Assembly (NCBI GenBank): GCA_036645935.1
Contig: JAVXNE010000010.1
Location: 37,688-101,687 of the forward strand
DNA: 64,000 bases
From: JAUNBN01 sp036645935
Lineage (GTDB): Bacteria; Bacillota; Clostridia; Oscillospirales; Ruminococcaceae
Direction: 5' to 3'
In this document: positions 41,460-49,926 of the stretch, piece by piece
Numbering within the stretch: the first letter of the stretch is position 1
Layout: every line of letters begins with the position of its first letter
Notes under the pieces: generated by a model
Database searches by the model: none
Told to the model about the DNA's origin: nothing
Seen by the model: only the letters and a program-made list of their open reading frames with translations
Translations under genes and position numbers: made by a program

Positions 41460-42296
41460 CTACGCTATTTTAAAGAACATGTCAAAAGCGACGCGCGCGA
41501 AAACGGAAGTGAACAGCACGCTATCCATCCGGTCGAGCGCCCCGCCGTGTCCCGGCATCAGTTTTCCGAAATCCTTTATCCCGCAGTCGCGCTTGACAAA
41601 GGACATGGCAAGATCGCCGAATATCCCGACAACCGCACCGATTGCCCCTGCAATCGCATAAAAGGCGATGTGGCGCGCGGATGACAGCCCGAAAAACAGC
41701 GAATCAGACTGTGCATGGGAGGCGTAGAGCCAGCATGTCAACGCGCTGAACGCCGCTGTTCCGAGCACCCCGCCCACCGCGCCCTCAATTGTCTTGTTGG
41801 GGCTGATGTGCTCGCACAGCTTGTGCTTGCCGCAGAGATGTCCGACAGTAAACGCAAAGGTGTCGCAAATCCAGCCGAACGCCAATCCCGTAAAAAACAA
41901 AAACCGTGAATCGGAAAGCAGTGAAGACATGGACCTCAGATCGAGCATCGCGCGGAAACCACACGTCACTGTAAGCGCAATGATGGTCGCACACGCGCCC
42001 AATCGGAATGTTCCCTCCGGAGCGGCGTTCACAATCAGCAGCGAGAACATTGCGAAAATCATCACGAAATAAAGCATCGGCCGATCGACATCAAGAAACA
42101 TATTGATTGCGTTGACAACTATCAATACCGAAAGAAGAAGCACACGCCCGTTAAGCTTATATGCGCGCATCCCCTCAAAAATACATATTGAACCTATAAC
42201 TGCAAACGCCAGATTTACGATCGGTGTGTCGAACAGAAAAAGCACTGCGGAAAGCAGCGCAAGCCCCACGGCCACCGATATCAGTCTCTTCTTCAT
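41460..42296 (-). CDS. cdsA: phosphatidate cytidylyltransferase
   Basis: A 278-residue multi-spanning membrane enzyme that converts phosphatidic acid and CTP to CDP-diacylglycerol. The C-terminal family signature is clear: SFVKRDCGIKDFGKLMPGHG followed by GALDRMDS. About seven hydrophobic helices precede it. I chose ATG 42296 with GAGGTG 6 bases upstream instead of a longer frame that overlaps uppS. The order uppS-cdsA-dxr-rseP is conserved in Firmicutes. Confidence 0.95.
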   Translation of the reverse strand: MKKRLISVAVGLALLSAVLFLFDTPIVNLAFAVIGSICIFEGMRAYKLNGRVLLLSVLIVVNAINMFLDVDRPMLYFVMIFAMFSLLIVNAAPEGTFRLGACATIIALTVTCGFRAMLDLRSMSSLLSDSRFLFFTGLAFGWICDTFAFTVGHLCGKHKLCEHISPNKTIEGAVGGVLGTAAFSALTCWLYASHAQSDSLFFGLSSARHIAFYAIAGAIGAVVGIFGDLAMSFVKRDCGIKDFGKLMPGHGGALDRMDSVLFTSVFARVAFDMFFKIA

Positions 42297-42337
42297 GACA
42301 TACACCTCGATAAAAATTATGGCCGGTTCTCCCGCCG

Positions 42338-43057
42338 TCAGGACTGTGAGTTTCCGAATCTGCGCTTGCGCGTCGCGTATTCTGCAATTGCCGCATCGAG
42401 CATCTCTGTTGTGAAATCCGGCCACAGTGTGTCCAAATAAACAAACTCACTGTATGCGCACTGCCAGAGCAAAAAATTGGAAATTCGCTTTTCGCCGCTC
42501 GGCCTGAGTATCATATCGACAGGGGGCTGCCCCGCCGTATATGTACAGCTCTCAAAGAGCGCCTCATCGACATCGTCTGGAGATATCCCGCCGCTCGCAA
42601 CCCCATGAGCAATTTTTTTTGCGGCATGAGTTATCTCCTCGCGTCCGCCGTAATTTAGCGCGACATTAAGAAAGAGGCCGTCGTTGTTCTTTGAGACCTC
42701 CTCAATCTCCTCCATGCTCGCGATTATGTCATCTGCAAGTCTATCGCGCGCGCCGATAAAGCGGATTCTGATATTCTCATCCTTAAATCCGAAAGCGTCC
42801 TTGAGATATCGGCGCAAAAGATTCATTATTCCGTCAACTTCGGATTTCGGCCGCGCCCAGTTTTCCGTTGAAAAAGCATATACGGTCAGCGCCTTGATTC
42901 CAATTTTTTCACAGTGTCTGGTAATCGTCTGGAATACCTCCGCACCTTTGGCGTGACCCGCATTGCGCGGCAACATGCGGCGTTTCGCCCACCGTCCGTT
43001 GCCGTCCATGATTATGCCGATATGCCTCGGCTGTCCGGAAACGTTTCCGTCCTCCAT
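42338..43057 (-). CDS. uppS: undecaprenyl diphosphate synthase (cis-prenyltransferase)
   Basis: A 239-residue UppS that makes the C55 lipid carrier for wall polymers from farnesyl and isopentenyl diphosphates. The N terminus has HIGIIMDGNGRWAKRR with the catalytic aspartate, then LTVYAFSTENWARPKSEV; the C terminus has DMILRPSGEKRISNFLLWQC and FVYLDTLWPDF. GGAGATA precedes the ATG. It links the isoprenoid genes dxr/ispG in the same run to cell wall synthesis. Confidence 0.97.
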   Translation of the reverse strand: MEDGNVSGQPRHIGIIMDGNGRWAKRRMLPRNAGHAKGAEVFQTITRHCEKIGIKALTVYAFSTENWARPKSEVDGIMNLLRRYLKDAFGFKDENIRIRFIGARDRLADDIIASMEEIEEVSKNNDGLFLNVALNYGGREEITHAAKKIAHGVASGGISPDDVDEALFESCTYTAGQPPVDMILRPSGEKRISNFLLWQCAYSEFVYLDTLWPDFTTEMLDAAIAEYATRKRRFGNSQS

Positions 43058-43060
43058 CTG

Positions 43061-43615
43061 CTATATCTCCATTATTTCCTTTTCTTTCGCCTTGATGAGC
43101 TCGTCCGTCTCCGCACAGCGCTTGTCTGTCAGTTTTTGGATGTCGGATTCAAACTGTTTGAGATCGTCCTCTGTTATCTCACTTTTTTTCTGCATAGACT
43201 TGAATTTTTCAATTGCATCTCGGCGTATTGAGCGCACAGCGACCTTGGCGTCCTCGCCCATCTTCTTGATGCTTTTGGAGAGATCACGGCGGCGCTCCTC
43301 CGTCAGCTGCGGGAAAACTATGCGCAGAACCTTGCCGTCATTTGAAGGATTGATGCCAATGTCGGAGGTTTGTATCGCCTTCTCGATTAGTTTGAGCGCG
43401 CTTGCGTCCCACGGCGAGATGACGAGCACCCTTGCCTCAGCGACAGAAACCGCCGCAAGCTGGTTGATTGCAGTCGGCGCGCCAAAATAGTCAACTGTTA
43501 TCTTGTCGAGCACAGCGGGATTCGCGCGTCCCGCACGCACAGCGCCGAGATCCGTCTTCAAAAAGCTGAGGGTCTTTTCCATTTTTTGGTCGAAAGGTGT
43601 CACGTTCGTGTTCAT
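43061..43615 (-). CDS. frr: ribosome recycling factor
   Basis: A 184-residue RRF, which with EF-G splits post-termination ribosomes. Typical stretches are LGAVRAGRANPAVLDKITVD, YFGAPTAINQLA, INPSNDGKVLRIVFPQLTEE and RRDLSKSIKKMGEDAKVAVR. Length is exactly family-like. It starts 3 bases after the pyrH stop and ends 3 bases before uppS. Confidence 0.98.
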   Translation of the reverse strand: MNTNVTPFDQKMEKTLSFLKTDLGAVRAGRANPAVLDKITVDYFGAPTAINQLAAVSVAEARVLVISPWDASALKLIEKAIQTSDIGINPSNDGKVLRIVFPQLTEERRRDLSKSIKKMGEDAKVAVRSIRRDAIEKFKSMQKKSEITEDDLKQFESDIQKLTDKRCAETDELIKAKEKEIMEI

Positions 43616-43618
43616 CGA

Positions 43619-44329
43619 TTACGCCTCCTCGATTATTGTTCCGATATTTTCACCCGAAACCGCTTTAATCAGGTTGTTCGGATCGTTTAACATGTCAAAC
43701 ACATAAATCGGTATGTTGCAGTCGCGGCACATCGTCGCCGCCGTGCTGTCGATGACACCGAGTTTCTCGCTCAGCACGCGGCTGAAAGTGAGCGATTCAT
43801 AGCGGTGCGCGTCGGGATTCTTTTTGGGATCGCGGTCATACACTCCGTCGACGTTGGTCGCCTTAAAAATGATGTCTGCATCGATCTCGGCCGCGCGTAG
43901 CGCCGCCGCAGAGTCAGTGGAGCAATAAGGGTTGCCGGTTCCCGCCGCGAGTATTATAATCCGTCCCTTTTCAAGGTGGCGGATTGCCCTGTTGCGAATA
44001 TAGGTCTCGGCAACCTGCTGCATCTGCAATGCGGTCATTACACGCACATCGACCCTCTGCTGCTCGAGCGCGTCGGCAATGGCGAGCGCGTTCATAACTG
44101 TCGCTATCATTCCGATATGATCCGCGCGGCTGCGCTCCATTCCGGGATAGTCGCGCCCACGCCAGAAGTTGCCTCCGCCCACCACTATTGCGATCTCGAC
44201 GCCCAACTCCATCGTTCGCTTAATTGCGCTGCAAATGGACTTTACCGTCTCTAGGTCAAGGCCCTTACCGTCAGCTCCTGATAGCGATTCTCCGCTGAGC
44301 TTGATCAGAATTCGCTTGTACTTCACCAT
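43619..44329 (-). CDS. pyrH: uridylate kinase
   Basis: A 236-residue bacterial UMP kinase of the amino-acid-kinase fold, giving UDP for nucleic acid and wall precursors. Motifs: RILIKLSGESLSGADGKG, AIVVGGGNFWRG, DHIGMIATVMNALA, ILAAGTGNPYCSTDSAAALR and KATNVDGVYDRDPKKNPDA. It lies between the coiled-coil gene (22 bases upstream) and frr (3 bases downstream). Confidence 0.98.
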   Translation of the reverse strand: MVKYKRILIKLSGESLSGADGKGLDLETVKSICSAIKRTMELGVEIAIVVGGGNFWRGRDYPGMERSRADHIGMIATVMNALAIADALEQQRVDVRVMTALQMQQVAETYIRNRAIRHLEKGRIIILAAGTGNPYCSTDSAAALRAAEIDADIIFKATNVDGVYDRDPKKNPDAHRYESLTFSRVLSEKLGVIDSTAATMCRDCNIPIYVFDMLNDPNNLIKAVSGENIGTIIEEA

Positions 44330-44351
44330 AATTATTCCGCCGCCTTTCAGT

Positions 44352-44822
44352 CTACTTTTTGCCGCCCGAACGCCCTGCCTTGCTTCTCAGCGCAAGACGG
44401 GTTGATTTGATTTCATTGAGACCCAGCACCAACGCGTCCTCGCTCTTTTTGAGGGAGTTTTCCGCAAAATCGAGCGCCGCACGCTCCATCTCACGCGACT
44501 TCGCGGCAGATTCGTTGAGCATGGCGTTTGCCCTGACCTGTGCTTCCTTGAATATCTCTTCCTGCGACACAAGTTGCCGCGCGCGATTCTCTGCCCGCTT
44601 GACAATGTCGTCAGCCTCGCGGCGCGCATCCCTGATAATATCCTCACGGTCGGAAACAACGGCTTTTGCGTCCTTGACCTCCTGCGGCAGATGCATGCGG
44701 ATGTCGTCGAGCACGTCGCGCACGCGCTGAAAATCTATCATACGCTTGTTGCCCATCAGCGGCAGATTCCACGCCTCTTCCAACAGGTCGTCCAGTTTGT
44801 CAAGACTTTTCTCGATGCCCAT
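44352..44822 (-). CDS. uncharacterised coiled-coil protein between coaD and pyrH
   Basis: A 156-residue, highly charged, almost wholly helical protein. After MGIEKSLDKLDDLLEEAWNL, most of the chain (about 25-150) has heptad-like runs such as IIRDARREADDIVKRAENRA and NSLKKSEDALVLGLNEIKST. Similar proteins are often annotated as ATPase or V-type ATPase subunit H-like, or DivIVA-like, because of the coiled coil; I see no catalytic motif. It follows coaD by 4 bases, so it belongs to the rsmD operon. A scaffold role near the membrane or cell division is only a guess. Confidence 0.75.
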   Translation of the reverse strand: MGIEKSLDKLDDLLEEAWNLPLMGNKRMIDFQRVRDVLDDIRMHLPQEVKDAKAVVSDREDIIRDARREADDIVKRAENRARQLVSQEEIFKEAQVRANAMLNESAAKSREMERAALDFAENSLKKSEDALVLGLNEIKSTRLALRSKAGRSGGKK

Positions 44823-44826
44823 ATAA

Positions 44827-45312
44827 TTACTCCTTCGCTCGCAGTCGTTTTACAATATCCTCCCGAATCTCATCGGGAATAAAGGAAGATATATCTCCGC
44901 CGAACATCGCGACCTGTTTCACGATGCTCGAGCTTAAGAACAGGTATTCGCGGCTGGTGTTCAGAAATACCGTTTCAAAATCGGGATTGAGCTGTCGGTT
45001 CACGAGATCCATCTGGAACTCATATTCGAAATCCGACACCGCCCGCAGTCCCTTGACGATGGCGCACGCCCCGCGCAGCCTCACATAATCCGCCAGCAGT
45101 CCTCCGTACATGTCGGTTTCGACGTTGTCGAAACGCTTGATCACACGTTTGATGAGATCAATGCGCTCCTCGTCGCTGAATGTCGGCGTTTTCTGCGGAT
45201 TTTTGAGTACGACAACCGTGATCTTATCGAACAACTTCGCGGCGCGCTCGATGATATCGACATGGCCCTTTGTAATCGGATCGAAACTTCCCGGGCAGAC
45301 TGCCATTCTCAT
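44827..45312 (-). CDS. coaD: phosphopantetheine adenylyltransferase
   Basis: A 161-residue CoaD, the hexameric nucleotidyltransferase making dephospho-CoA. The N terminus MRMAVCPGSFDPITKGHVDI has the (T/H)xGH-type catalytic motif (KGHVD), and later GLRAVSDFEYEFQM and FLSSSIVKQVA (the ISSTxxR-like segment, here as SSSIVK) are family hallmarks. Its ATG overlaps the rsmD stop (ATGA), the widespread rsmD-coaD pairing. Confidence 0.97.
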   Translation of the reverse strand: MRMAVCPGSFDPITKGHVDIIERAAKLFDKITVVVLKNPQKTPTFSDEERIDLIKRVIKRFDNVETDMYGGLLADYVRLRGACAIVKGLRAVSDFEYEFQMDLVNRQLNPDFETVFLNTSREYLFLSSSIVKQVAMFGGDISSFIPDEIREDIVKRLRAKE

Positions 45313-45875
45313 TCTGTATCACCGTCACTCTCGTAATTTTCCGCACGGTAAAGCCAAACGGAGACATTGCCGTATTTATATCGTTTGTGCAACGACAGCG
45401 CTCCGACCACGTCCGGGAACTCCGTTCTTCTGTCGGCCTCAACGAACACGAAACCGCCATCTGACACAATTGGGGCAACCAGTTCAAGCGACGGAAGCGC
45501 CAGCTCAGAGCGGTATGGCGGATCGATAAACACGATGTCAAACTTTTCCTTACAGAATTTCGCAAAACGAAGCGATTCTGTTGAGATGACACGAGCGCTC
45601 GAATAAAGCTCTGCGTTTTTTAAATTTTGGGTCACCACCGCGGCGGCGTCCCTGCTCTCGTCGACAAACACCGCAAGCGCTGCTCCTCGAGAGAGCGCCT
45701 CAATCCCGAGCTGTCCGCAGCCCGCGAACATATCGAGCACACGCGCACCCGCAATATGAAACTGCACAGCAGAGAACATCCCCTCCTTAACTCGTTGGGA
45801 TGTCGGACGAACGATGTCCCCGCCGATTAGCGTCGCGAGATTTTTCCCTCTGGCACTGCCGGTAATCACTTTCAT
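45309..45875 (-). CDS. rsmD: 16S rRNA (guanine-966-N2)-methyltransferase
   Basis: A 188-residue SAM-dependent methyltransferase of the RsmD family, acting on G966 of 16S rRNA in the small subunit. MKVITGSARGKNLATLIGGD and IVRPTSQRVKEGMF form the RNA-binding start; VLDMFAGCGQLGIEALSRGA is the SAM site; FDIVFIDPPYRSELA holds the catalytic NPPY-type motif as DPPY. It is the first gene of the long rsmD-to-polC run and has an unusually long leader (about 345 bases). Confidence 0.96.
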   Translation of the reverse strand: MKVITGSARGKNLATLIGGDIVRPTSQRVKEGMFSAVQFHIAGARVLDMFAGCGQLGIEALSRGAALAVFVDESRDAAAVVTQNLKNAELYSSARVISTESLRFAKFCKEKFDIVFIDPPYRSELALPSLELVAPIVSDGGFVFVEADRRTEFPDVVGALSLHKRYKYGNVSVWLYRAENYESDGDTE

Positions 45876-46229
45876 GTTGTCTTTTCCTTTCGGCCTGATA
45901 TGTAAACCGAAGGGTTGTTTCGGTTATGTTGTAAATAACATCTGTCCCGCAAAAAAACCGCGCTCACACCTGTGCACAACATTTGCCGTCACAAGTCATG
46001 TTCGACGGCGCTGTGAAATCGGCAAGTGAAAACTTCGCTGTGCGATGAATTGTAACATCCGGGTTGCAGCATGACATTCTGTGACAGTGAGAGCGAGGTG
46101 CATCGGTTAAAATCACTTTCGAGACTTGTTTTGTCACGTCCCGCAAGGCTTGTGCACACGAGCAATATCAAACCACATTTGTTGATTATTATACCACATT
46201 TTACCCGAGAAAGTTCCCACAGAATATTA
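45876..46229 (-). other. long untranslated leader upstream of rsmD
   Basis: From the promoter at 46230-46257 to the rsmD start there are about 345 bases without a convincing gene. A second possible extended -10 (TGGTATAAT, minus strand) lies at 46187-46195. Several GTGACA/GTCAC and GTGCACA segments recur and could pair. I looked for T-box, TPP and preQ1 hallmarks and saw none. Confidence 0.45.
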
Positions 46230-46257
46230 ATTATATAAGCACACGTGATAAAGTCAA
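46230..46257 (-). promoter_or_regulatory. sigma-A promoter for the rsmD-to-polC operon
   Basis: On the minus strand TTGACT (46257-46252) and TATAAT (46235-46230) are 16 bases apart. The -35 overlaps the last codon of uvrC. It is the only strong promoter seen ahead of the rsmD gene cluster. Confidence 0.65.
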
Positions 46258-48071
46258 GAATGAAAGTACTCAAAAACCGCCTGTGCCGCGCTCTCGCTCA
46301 TGCCGCTCGCTGTCTTCAGCTCGCCTACATCAGCGGTCTTCAGCGCGTCAAGGGTCTTAAAACGAGCGAGGAGAGATTTTGCCCTTGTTTCTCCGATTCC
46401 GGGAATGTCGAGCAGCGACGAGCGGATAGATGTTTTGGTGTGCCGAGATCGCTGATATTCGATTGTGAAGCGGTGCGTCTCATCTTGCACCTTTGTGATG
46501 AAAATGAAGGCGCTCTTGTGCATGGAAACCTCAATCTCCCCGCCAGCGCCAACGATGCCACGCGTTCGGTGCTTGTCATCCTTCACCATACCGAAGATAG
46601 GCACCCCTTCAAACGGTGTACCGACGAGCGCCGCACTCACAACAGAAAGGTGTCCTTTGCCGCCGTCAAGCAGTATCAAATCGGGTTTGTGCGCAAAGGC
46701 GCTGCTTTTGCCGTCGGCAAAACGCCGGACGCGTCGGGTTATAGCTTCCGTCATCGCGGCATAGTCGTCCACGCCGCTCACTGTCTTGATTATAAACCGC
46801 TTGTAGTCACTGCGCTTCGGGGTGCCGTTTTTGAAAACGACAAGACCCGCGACCGCTTCCGAGCCATAATTTGAAACGTCATAAGCCTCTATATATGCCG
46901 GCACGTCCGGCAGCCCAAGCAGATTTGCAAGCTCTCCCGCCGCCGCCTCGTCGTGGCTCTTGCGCCCCGCCTCTCGGCGAAGCCTCTCGGCGGCGTTGTT
47001 GTAGGCCATCGCCTCGAGCGCGTGGTTGTCGCCGCGCTGTGGCACTCCTACACTAACCCTGCGTCCCCGCTCGCGCGAGAGCAGCTCTGCGAGCGAATCC
47101 ATCGATTCAAACGCCGCGTCGCACAGCACTCGCAGCGGAATGTCCCGTCCGTCAATATAATAGTGTGTCACAAACTCGTCGCGCGCGTCGTCCAGAGATG
47201 TGGTGTCATACAGCATTCGCTCATCCTTGTCCGCCAGTCTGCCCGCGCGAAACTTGAGCACGACAGCGCAGATATTGCGCTCATCGGCAGCAAACGCAAA
47301 AACATCGGTGTCCGCATCGTCGACACCTTTTATCACCTTTTGACCTTTGTGCGCTTTTTCGATGGAGATTATCGAATCACGCAGCCGCGCGGCGCGCTCG
47401 AATTCGAGATTGTCGCTCGCCGCGTGCATATCGGCCTTGAGACTTCTCAATATTTCGCCGCTGCCTTTGGTCAGCAGCGTCACCGCGTCCTCAATCGTCT
47501 TGTTGTATTCGCTCTCGGTTATCTTTCCCTCACACAGCGCCATGCACCGCCCGATATGCGCGTTGAGGCAGGGCCGCTCTCTGCCAAACTGCTCAGGGAA
47601 TTTTTTGTGGCAGGACGGCAGCCGAAACGCCGCCTGCGCGTTTGTCACCATAGCGCGAATTCCGAGTGTGCTGATGTATGGGCCGATGTAACGCGCGCCG
47701 TCATCGAGTTTTTGCAACTCGACCGTGATGCGCGGGTATCGCTCGTGGGTGACTTTTATATAACAATACCCCTTGTCGTCTTTGAGAAGTATGTTGTATT
47801 TTGGTTTGTGCTGCTTAATGAGCGAACACTCGAGCACAAGCGCCTCAAACTCGCTGTCAGTGACTATGACGTCAAAGTCAAAGACGAGAGACACCATCTT
47901 CGCGACTTTGGCGTCGTGCCTTGCGCCGTCGCGAAAATAGCTCGACACGCGGTTTTTCAGCTTTTTCGCCTTGCCGATATATATTATTTTGCCTGTTGCG
48001 TCATGCATGATGTAGCAACCGGGCAGCGGAGCGAGTGCCCCCGCTTTATTTTGCAGCTCTTTGAATGTCAT
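46254..48071 (-). CDS. uvrC: excinuclease ABC subunit C
   Basis: A 605-residue UvrC, the nuclease that makes both incisions in nucleotide excision repair. Order: GIY-YIG domain (GCYIMHDATGKIIYIGKAKK), cysteine-containing linker (CLNAHIGRCMALC), UVR motif binding UvrB (NLEFERAARLRDSI, about 210), RNase H-like nuclease (IEAYDVSNYGSEAVAGLVVF, LILLDGGKGHLS) and C-terminal helix-hairpin-helix pair (LDIPGIGETRAKSLLARFKT). Length is normal. It follows the HPr-like gene by 76 bases on the same strand. Confidence 0.97.
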   Translation of the reverse strand: MTFKELQNKAGALAPLPGCYIMHDATGKIIYIGKAKKLKNRVSSYFRDGARHDAKVAKMVSLVFDFDVIVTDSEFEALVLECSLIKQHKPKYNILLKDDKGYCYIKVTHERYPRITVELQKLDDGARYIGPYISTLGIRAMVTNAQAAFRLPSCHKKFPEQFGRERPCLNAHIGRCMALCEGKITESEYNKTIEDAVTLLTKGSGEILRSLKADMHAASDNLEFERAARLRDSIISIEKAHKGQKVIKGVDDADTDVFAFAADERNICAVVLKFRAGRLADKDERMLYDTTSLDDARDEFVTHYYIDGRDIPLRVLCDAAFESMDSLAELLSRERGRRVSVGVPQRGDNHALEAMAYNNAAERLRREAGRKSHDEAAAGELANLLGLPDVPAYIEAYDVSNYGSEAVAGLVVFKNGTPKRSDYKRFIIKTVSGVDDYAAMTEAITRRVRRFADGKSSAFAHKPDLILLDGGKGHLSVVSAALVGTPFEGVPIFGMVKDDKHRTRGIVGAGGEIEVSMHKSAFIFITKVQDETHRFTIEYQRSRHTKTSIRSSLLDIPGIGETRAKSLLARFKTLDALKTADVGELKTASGMSESAAQAVFEYFHS

Positions 48072-48147
48072 CTCTCACCCTGCCGCTCGCTTGTTGTGGA
48101 TACAGAAAACGCGCCGCCCAAATAAATGGCGGCGCGTCGGCTTGTCG

Positions 48148-48411
48148 CTATTCGTTAAAGCCCGAGCGGATAAGCTTAACAAGACCCTCGACAGCTTGCT
48201 GTTCGTCTGCGCCGTCGGCGATGATGCGTATGTCCGTTCCACCGACAATTCCGAGTGACAGCACCCCGAGCAGACTCTTTGCGTTAACGCGGCGCTCTTC
48301 TCTCTCAACCCAGATCGTCGACTTGAACTCGTTGGCCTTTTGTATAAAAAAAGTCGCGGGACGCGCGTGCAGGCCGACCTGATTCTCAACCAATACGTCT
48401 TCTACATACAT
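48148..48411 (-). CDS. HPr-family phosphocarrier protein
   Basis: An 87-residue HPr-like protein. It keeps His15 in VGLHARPATFF, the site phosphorylated by enzyme I, and Ser46 in NAKSLLGVLSLGI, the site of HPr kinase in Firmicutes, so both the sugar-transport and the catabolite-repression functions are possible (unlike Crh, which lacks the histidine). Residues 36-41 (EREERR) are more charged than in typical PtsH. No ptsI, EII or hprK is near; the next gene is uvrC. Whether it is the main HPr or a regulatory paralogue cannot be decided here. Confidence 0.9.
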   Translation of the reverse strand: MYVEDVLVENQVGLHARPATFFIQKANEFKSTIWVEREERRVNAKSLLGVLSLGIVGGTDIRIIADGADEQQAVEGLVKLIRSGFNE

Positions 48412-48480
48412 AATTCTTCTCGCACTCTCCGTTCAAACGTGTTCGTTCGTTATCTATCTATTGGCATTCCAGCCATTATT

Positions 48481-48509
48481 ATAATATCCCACACGACGGT
48501 TGCGGTCAA
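48481..48509 (-). promoter_or_regulatory. sigma-A promoter for hpr-uvrC
   Basis: On the minus strand TTGACC (48509-48504) and TATTAT (48486-48481) are 17 bases apart, about 65 bases upstream of the HPr-like start codon. uvrC, 76 bases further on, probably shares this transcript. Confidence 0.6.
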
Positions 48510-48596
48510 TAAAAGCGCGGAATTCGACTGTTATTTCTCTCTGTTTCCCATACATGAATGAATTCTGATGGCTGTATTTGTGCATTGTGTATAGTA

Positions 48597-48644
48597 AGTT
48601 TTCAACAAAGTAAGCAGAATATACATTAAGCCTTGTTGAAAACT
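48597..48644 (-). terminator. inverted repeat after trmD, probable terminator
   Basis: AGTTTTCAACAA and TTGTTGAAAACT form a perfect 12-bp pairing around a 24-base loop, beginning 5 bases beyond the trmD stop. It plausibly ends the ffh-trmD operon. The stem is A/T-rich and lacks a long T-tract, so attenuation by structure alone or a small repeat element is possible. Confidence 0.5.
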
Positions 48645-48648
48645 TTCA

Positions 48649-49356
48649 TCAGTCCTGTTTTTTGCGGCGCTCCTGATAACTCTGCCACATGTCCTCGCGC
48701 CGTTCTCGCGTTCTCGCCTCGCTCTGCTCGAGCTTCCATTTTTCAATGTTGGCGTGATGTCCTGAGCGCAGCACTTCAGGAACTGTTCTCTCCCGCCATG
48801 TTTCGGGGCGGGTGTACTGCGGGTGCTCAAGCAGGCCGTCGTAGTGGCTCTCACGCTCGTAGCCCTCCGGAGCGGACAGCACTCCGTCGACCAGCCGCGC
48901 GATTCCGTCCGCAATGACGAGTGCAGGCAATTCCCCACCCGTTATGACAAAATCGCCCAGCGATATCTCCTCATCGACAATTTCCTCGAGCACACGCTCG
49001 TCAACACCCTCATAGTGGCCGCAAAGCAGTGCGACATTGTCGAGTTTTGAAAGCTCACATAGCTTTGCCTGCGTGAGCGGTTTGCCGCACGGAGACATGT
49101 ATATCAGATGCGGACGGGCGTTTGTCATTTCGCAGATTGCCATAAAGCAGTCGTAGATCGGCTGGGCGTTCATGATCATGCCCTGGCCGCCGCCATAGGG
49201 CGCGTCGTCGGTCTGCTTCTGTTTGTTTGTGCTGTAATCCCGAATGTTGTGGCACACTATCTCGAGCTTGCCCGCCGCTCTCGCACGCCCGATTATGCTC
49301 TCTCCGAGATATACCCTGCACATGTCCGGAAAGAGCGTCAAAATGTCAATCCTCAT
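48649..49356 (-). CDS. trmD: tRNA (guanine-37-N1)-methyltransferase
   Basis: A 235-residue TrmD that methylates G37 next to the anticodon and prevents frameshifting. It is a SPOUT knot protein: MRIDILTLFPDM at the start, DDAPYGGGQGMIMNAQPIY, LLCGHYEGVDERVLEEIVDE and ISLGDFVITGGELPALVIAD make the SAM-binding knot. It overlaps the rimM end by 11 bases. The gene is the last of its operon; rplS, which usually follows, is absent. Confidence 0.97.
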   Translation of the reverse strand: MRIDILTLFPDMCRVYLGESIIGRARAAGKLEIVCHNIRDYSTNKQKQTDDAPYGGGQGMIMNAQPIYDCFMAICEMTNARPHLIYMSPCGKPLTQAKLCELSKLDNVALLCGHYEGVDERVLEEIVDEEISLGDFVITGGELPALVIADGIARLVDGVLSAPEGYERESHYDGLLEHPQYTRPETWRERTVPEVLRSGHHANIEKWKLEQSEARTRERREDMWQSYQERRKKQD

Positions 49357-49858
49357 CGAACAGCAGCCCCTTTATAGGTATTATCTCCACCACACCGTCG
49401 TCGACACTGACAGATTTCACAAACGCCTTTACATAGGGAATGAACCGAAGCTCACCCGATGACATTTTGACATTCAGCAGATCGTGAGCGCCGTTGTTGG
49501 TGACGTCTGATATCTCTCCAACCGCCTCGCCCGTGTCGGTGACGACACGCGCGCCGATAAGGTCGACTACAAAGACGTCGCCCTCCTGACGCGGTATGTT
49601 GTCCCTGTCAGCATAAAATACTTTTTCGATGTATACCCTCGCCTGCTCAATCGTGTCCACACCTTTTATTTTAACGAGGCACATGTTTTTGTGCGCTCGC
49701 GCGCTCTCGATGTCAACGGAACTTTTTCCTTCCGCATCGAGCCAGAGTGTTTTTTGCGTACAGAGCGTCTCGGTGCTGTCGCACCACGGATAGAGTTTCA
49801 GCTCTCCGTTTATGCCATGCACCGTCACGGCGCGGCCTATTTCGAGATATTTTTTCAT
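49346..49858 (-). CDS. rimM: 16S rRNA processing protein RimM
   Basis: A 170-residue RimM, a 30S assembly factor binding S19 and the 3' head of 16S rRNA. LEIGRAVTVHGINGELKLYP is the N-terminal beta-barrel start and DLIGARVVTDTGEAVGEISD the PRC-barrel. The last residues overlap trmD. It lies between khpA and trmD in the standard Firmicutes order. Confidence 0.95.
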   Translation of the reverse strand: MKKYLEIGRAVTVHGINGELKLYPWCDSTETLCTQKTLWLDAEGKSSVDIESARAHKNMCLVKIKGVDTIEQARVYIEKVFYADRDNIPRQEGDVFVVDLIGARVVTDTGEAVGEISDVTNNGAHDLLNVKMSSGELRFIPYVKAFVKSVSVDDGVVEIIPIKGLLFDED

Positions 49859-49926
49859 AACAACCTCTCTTCAGATCCAGTCAGCGAACGCCCCTGCTTT
49901 AGCAGAGGCGCCGTCAATTGAGATAT

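Noticed and set aside
46953..48125. 390-codon plus-strand frame opposite uvrC
   Set aside because: Antisense shadow of a clear UvrC.
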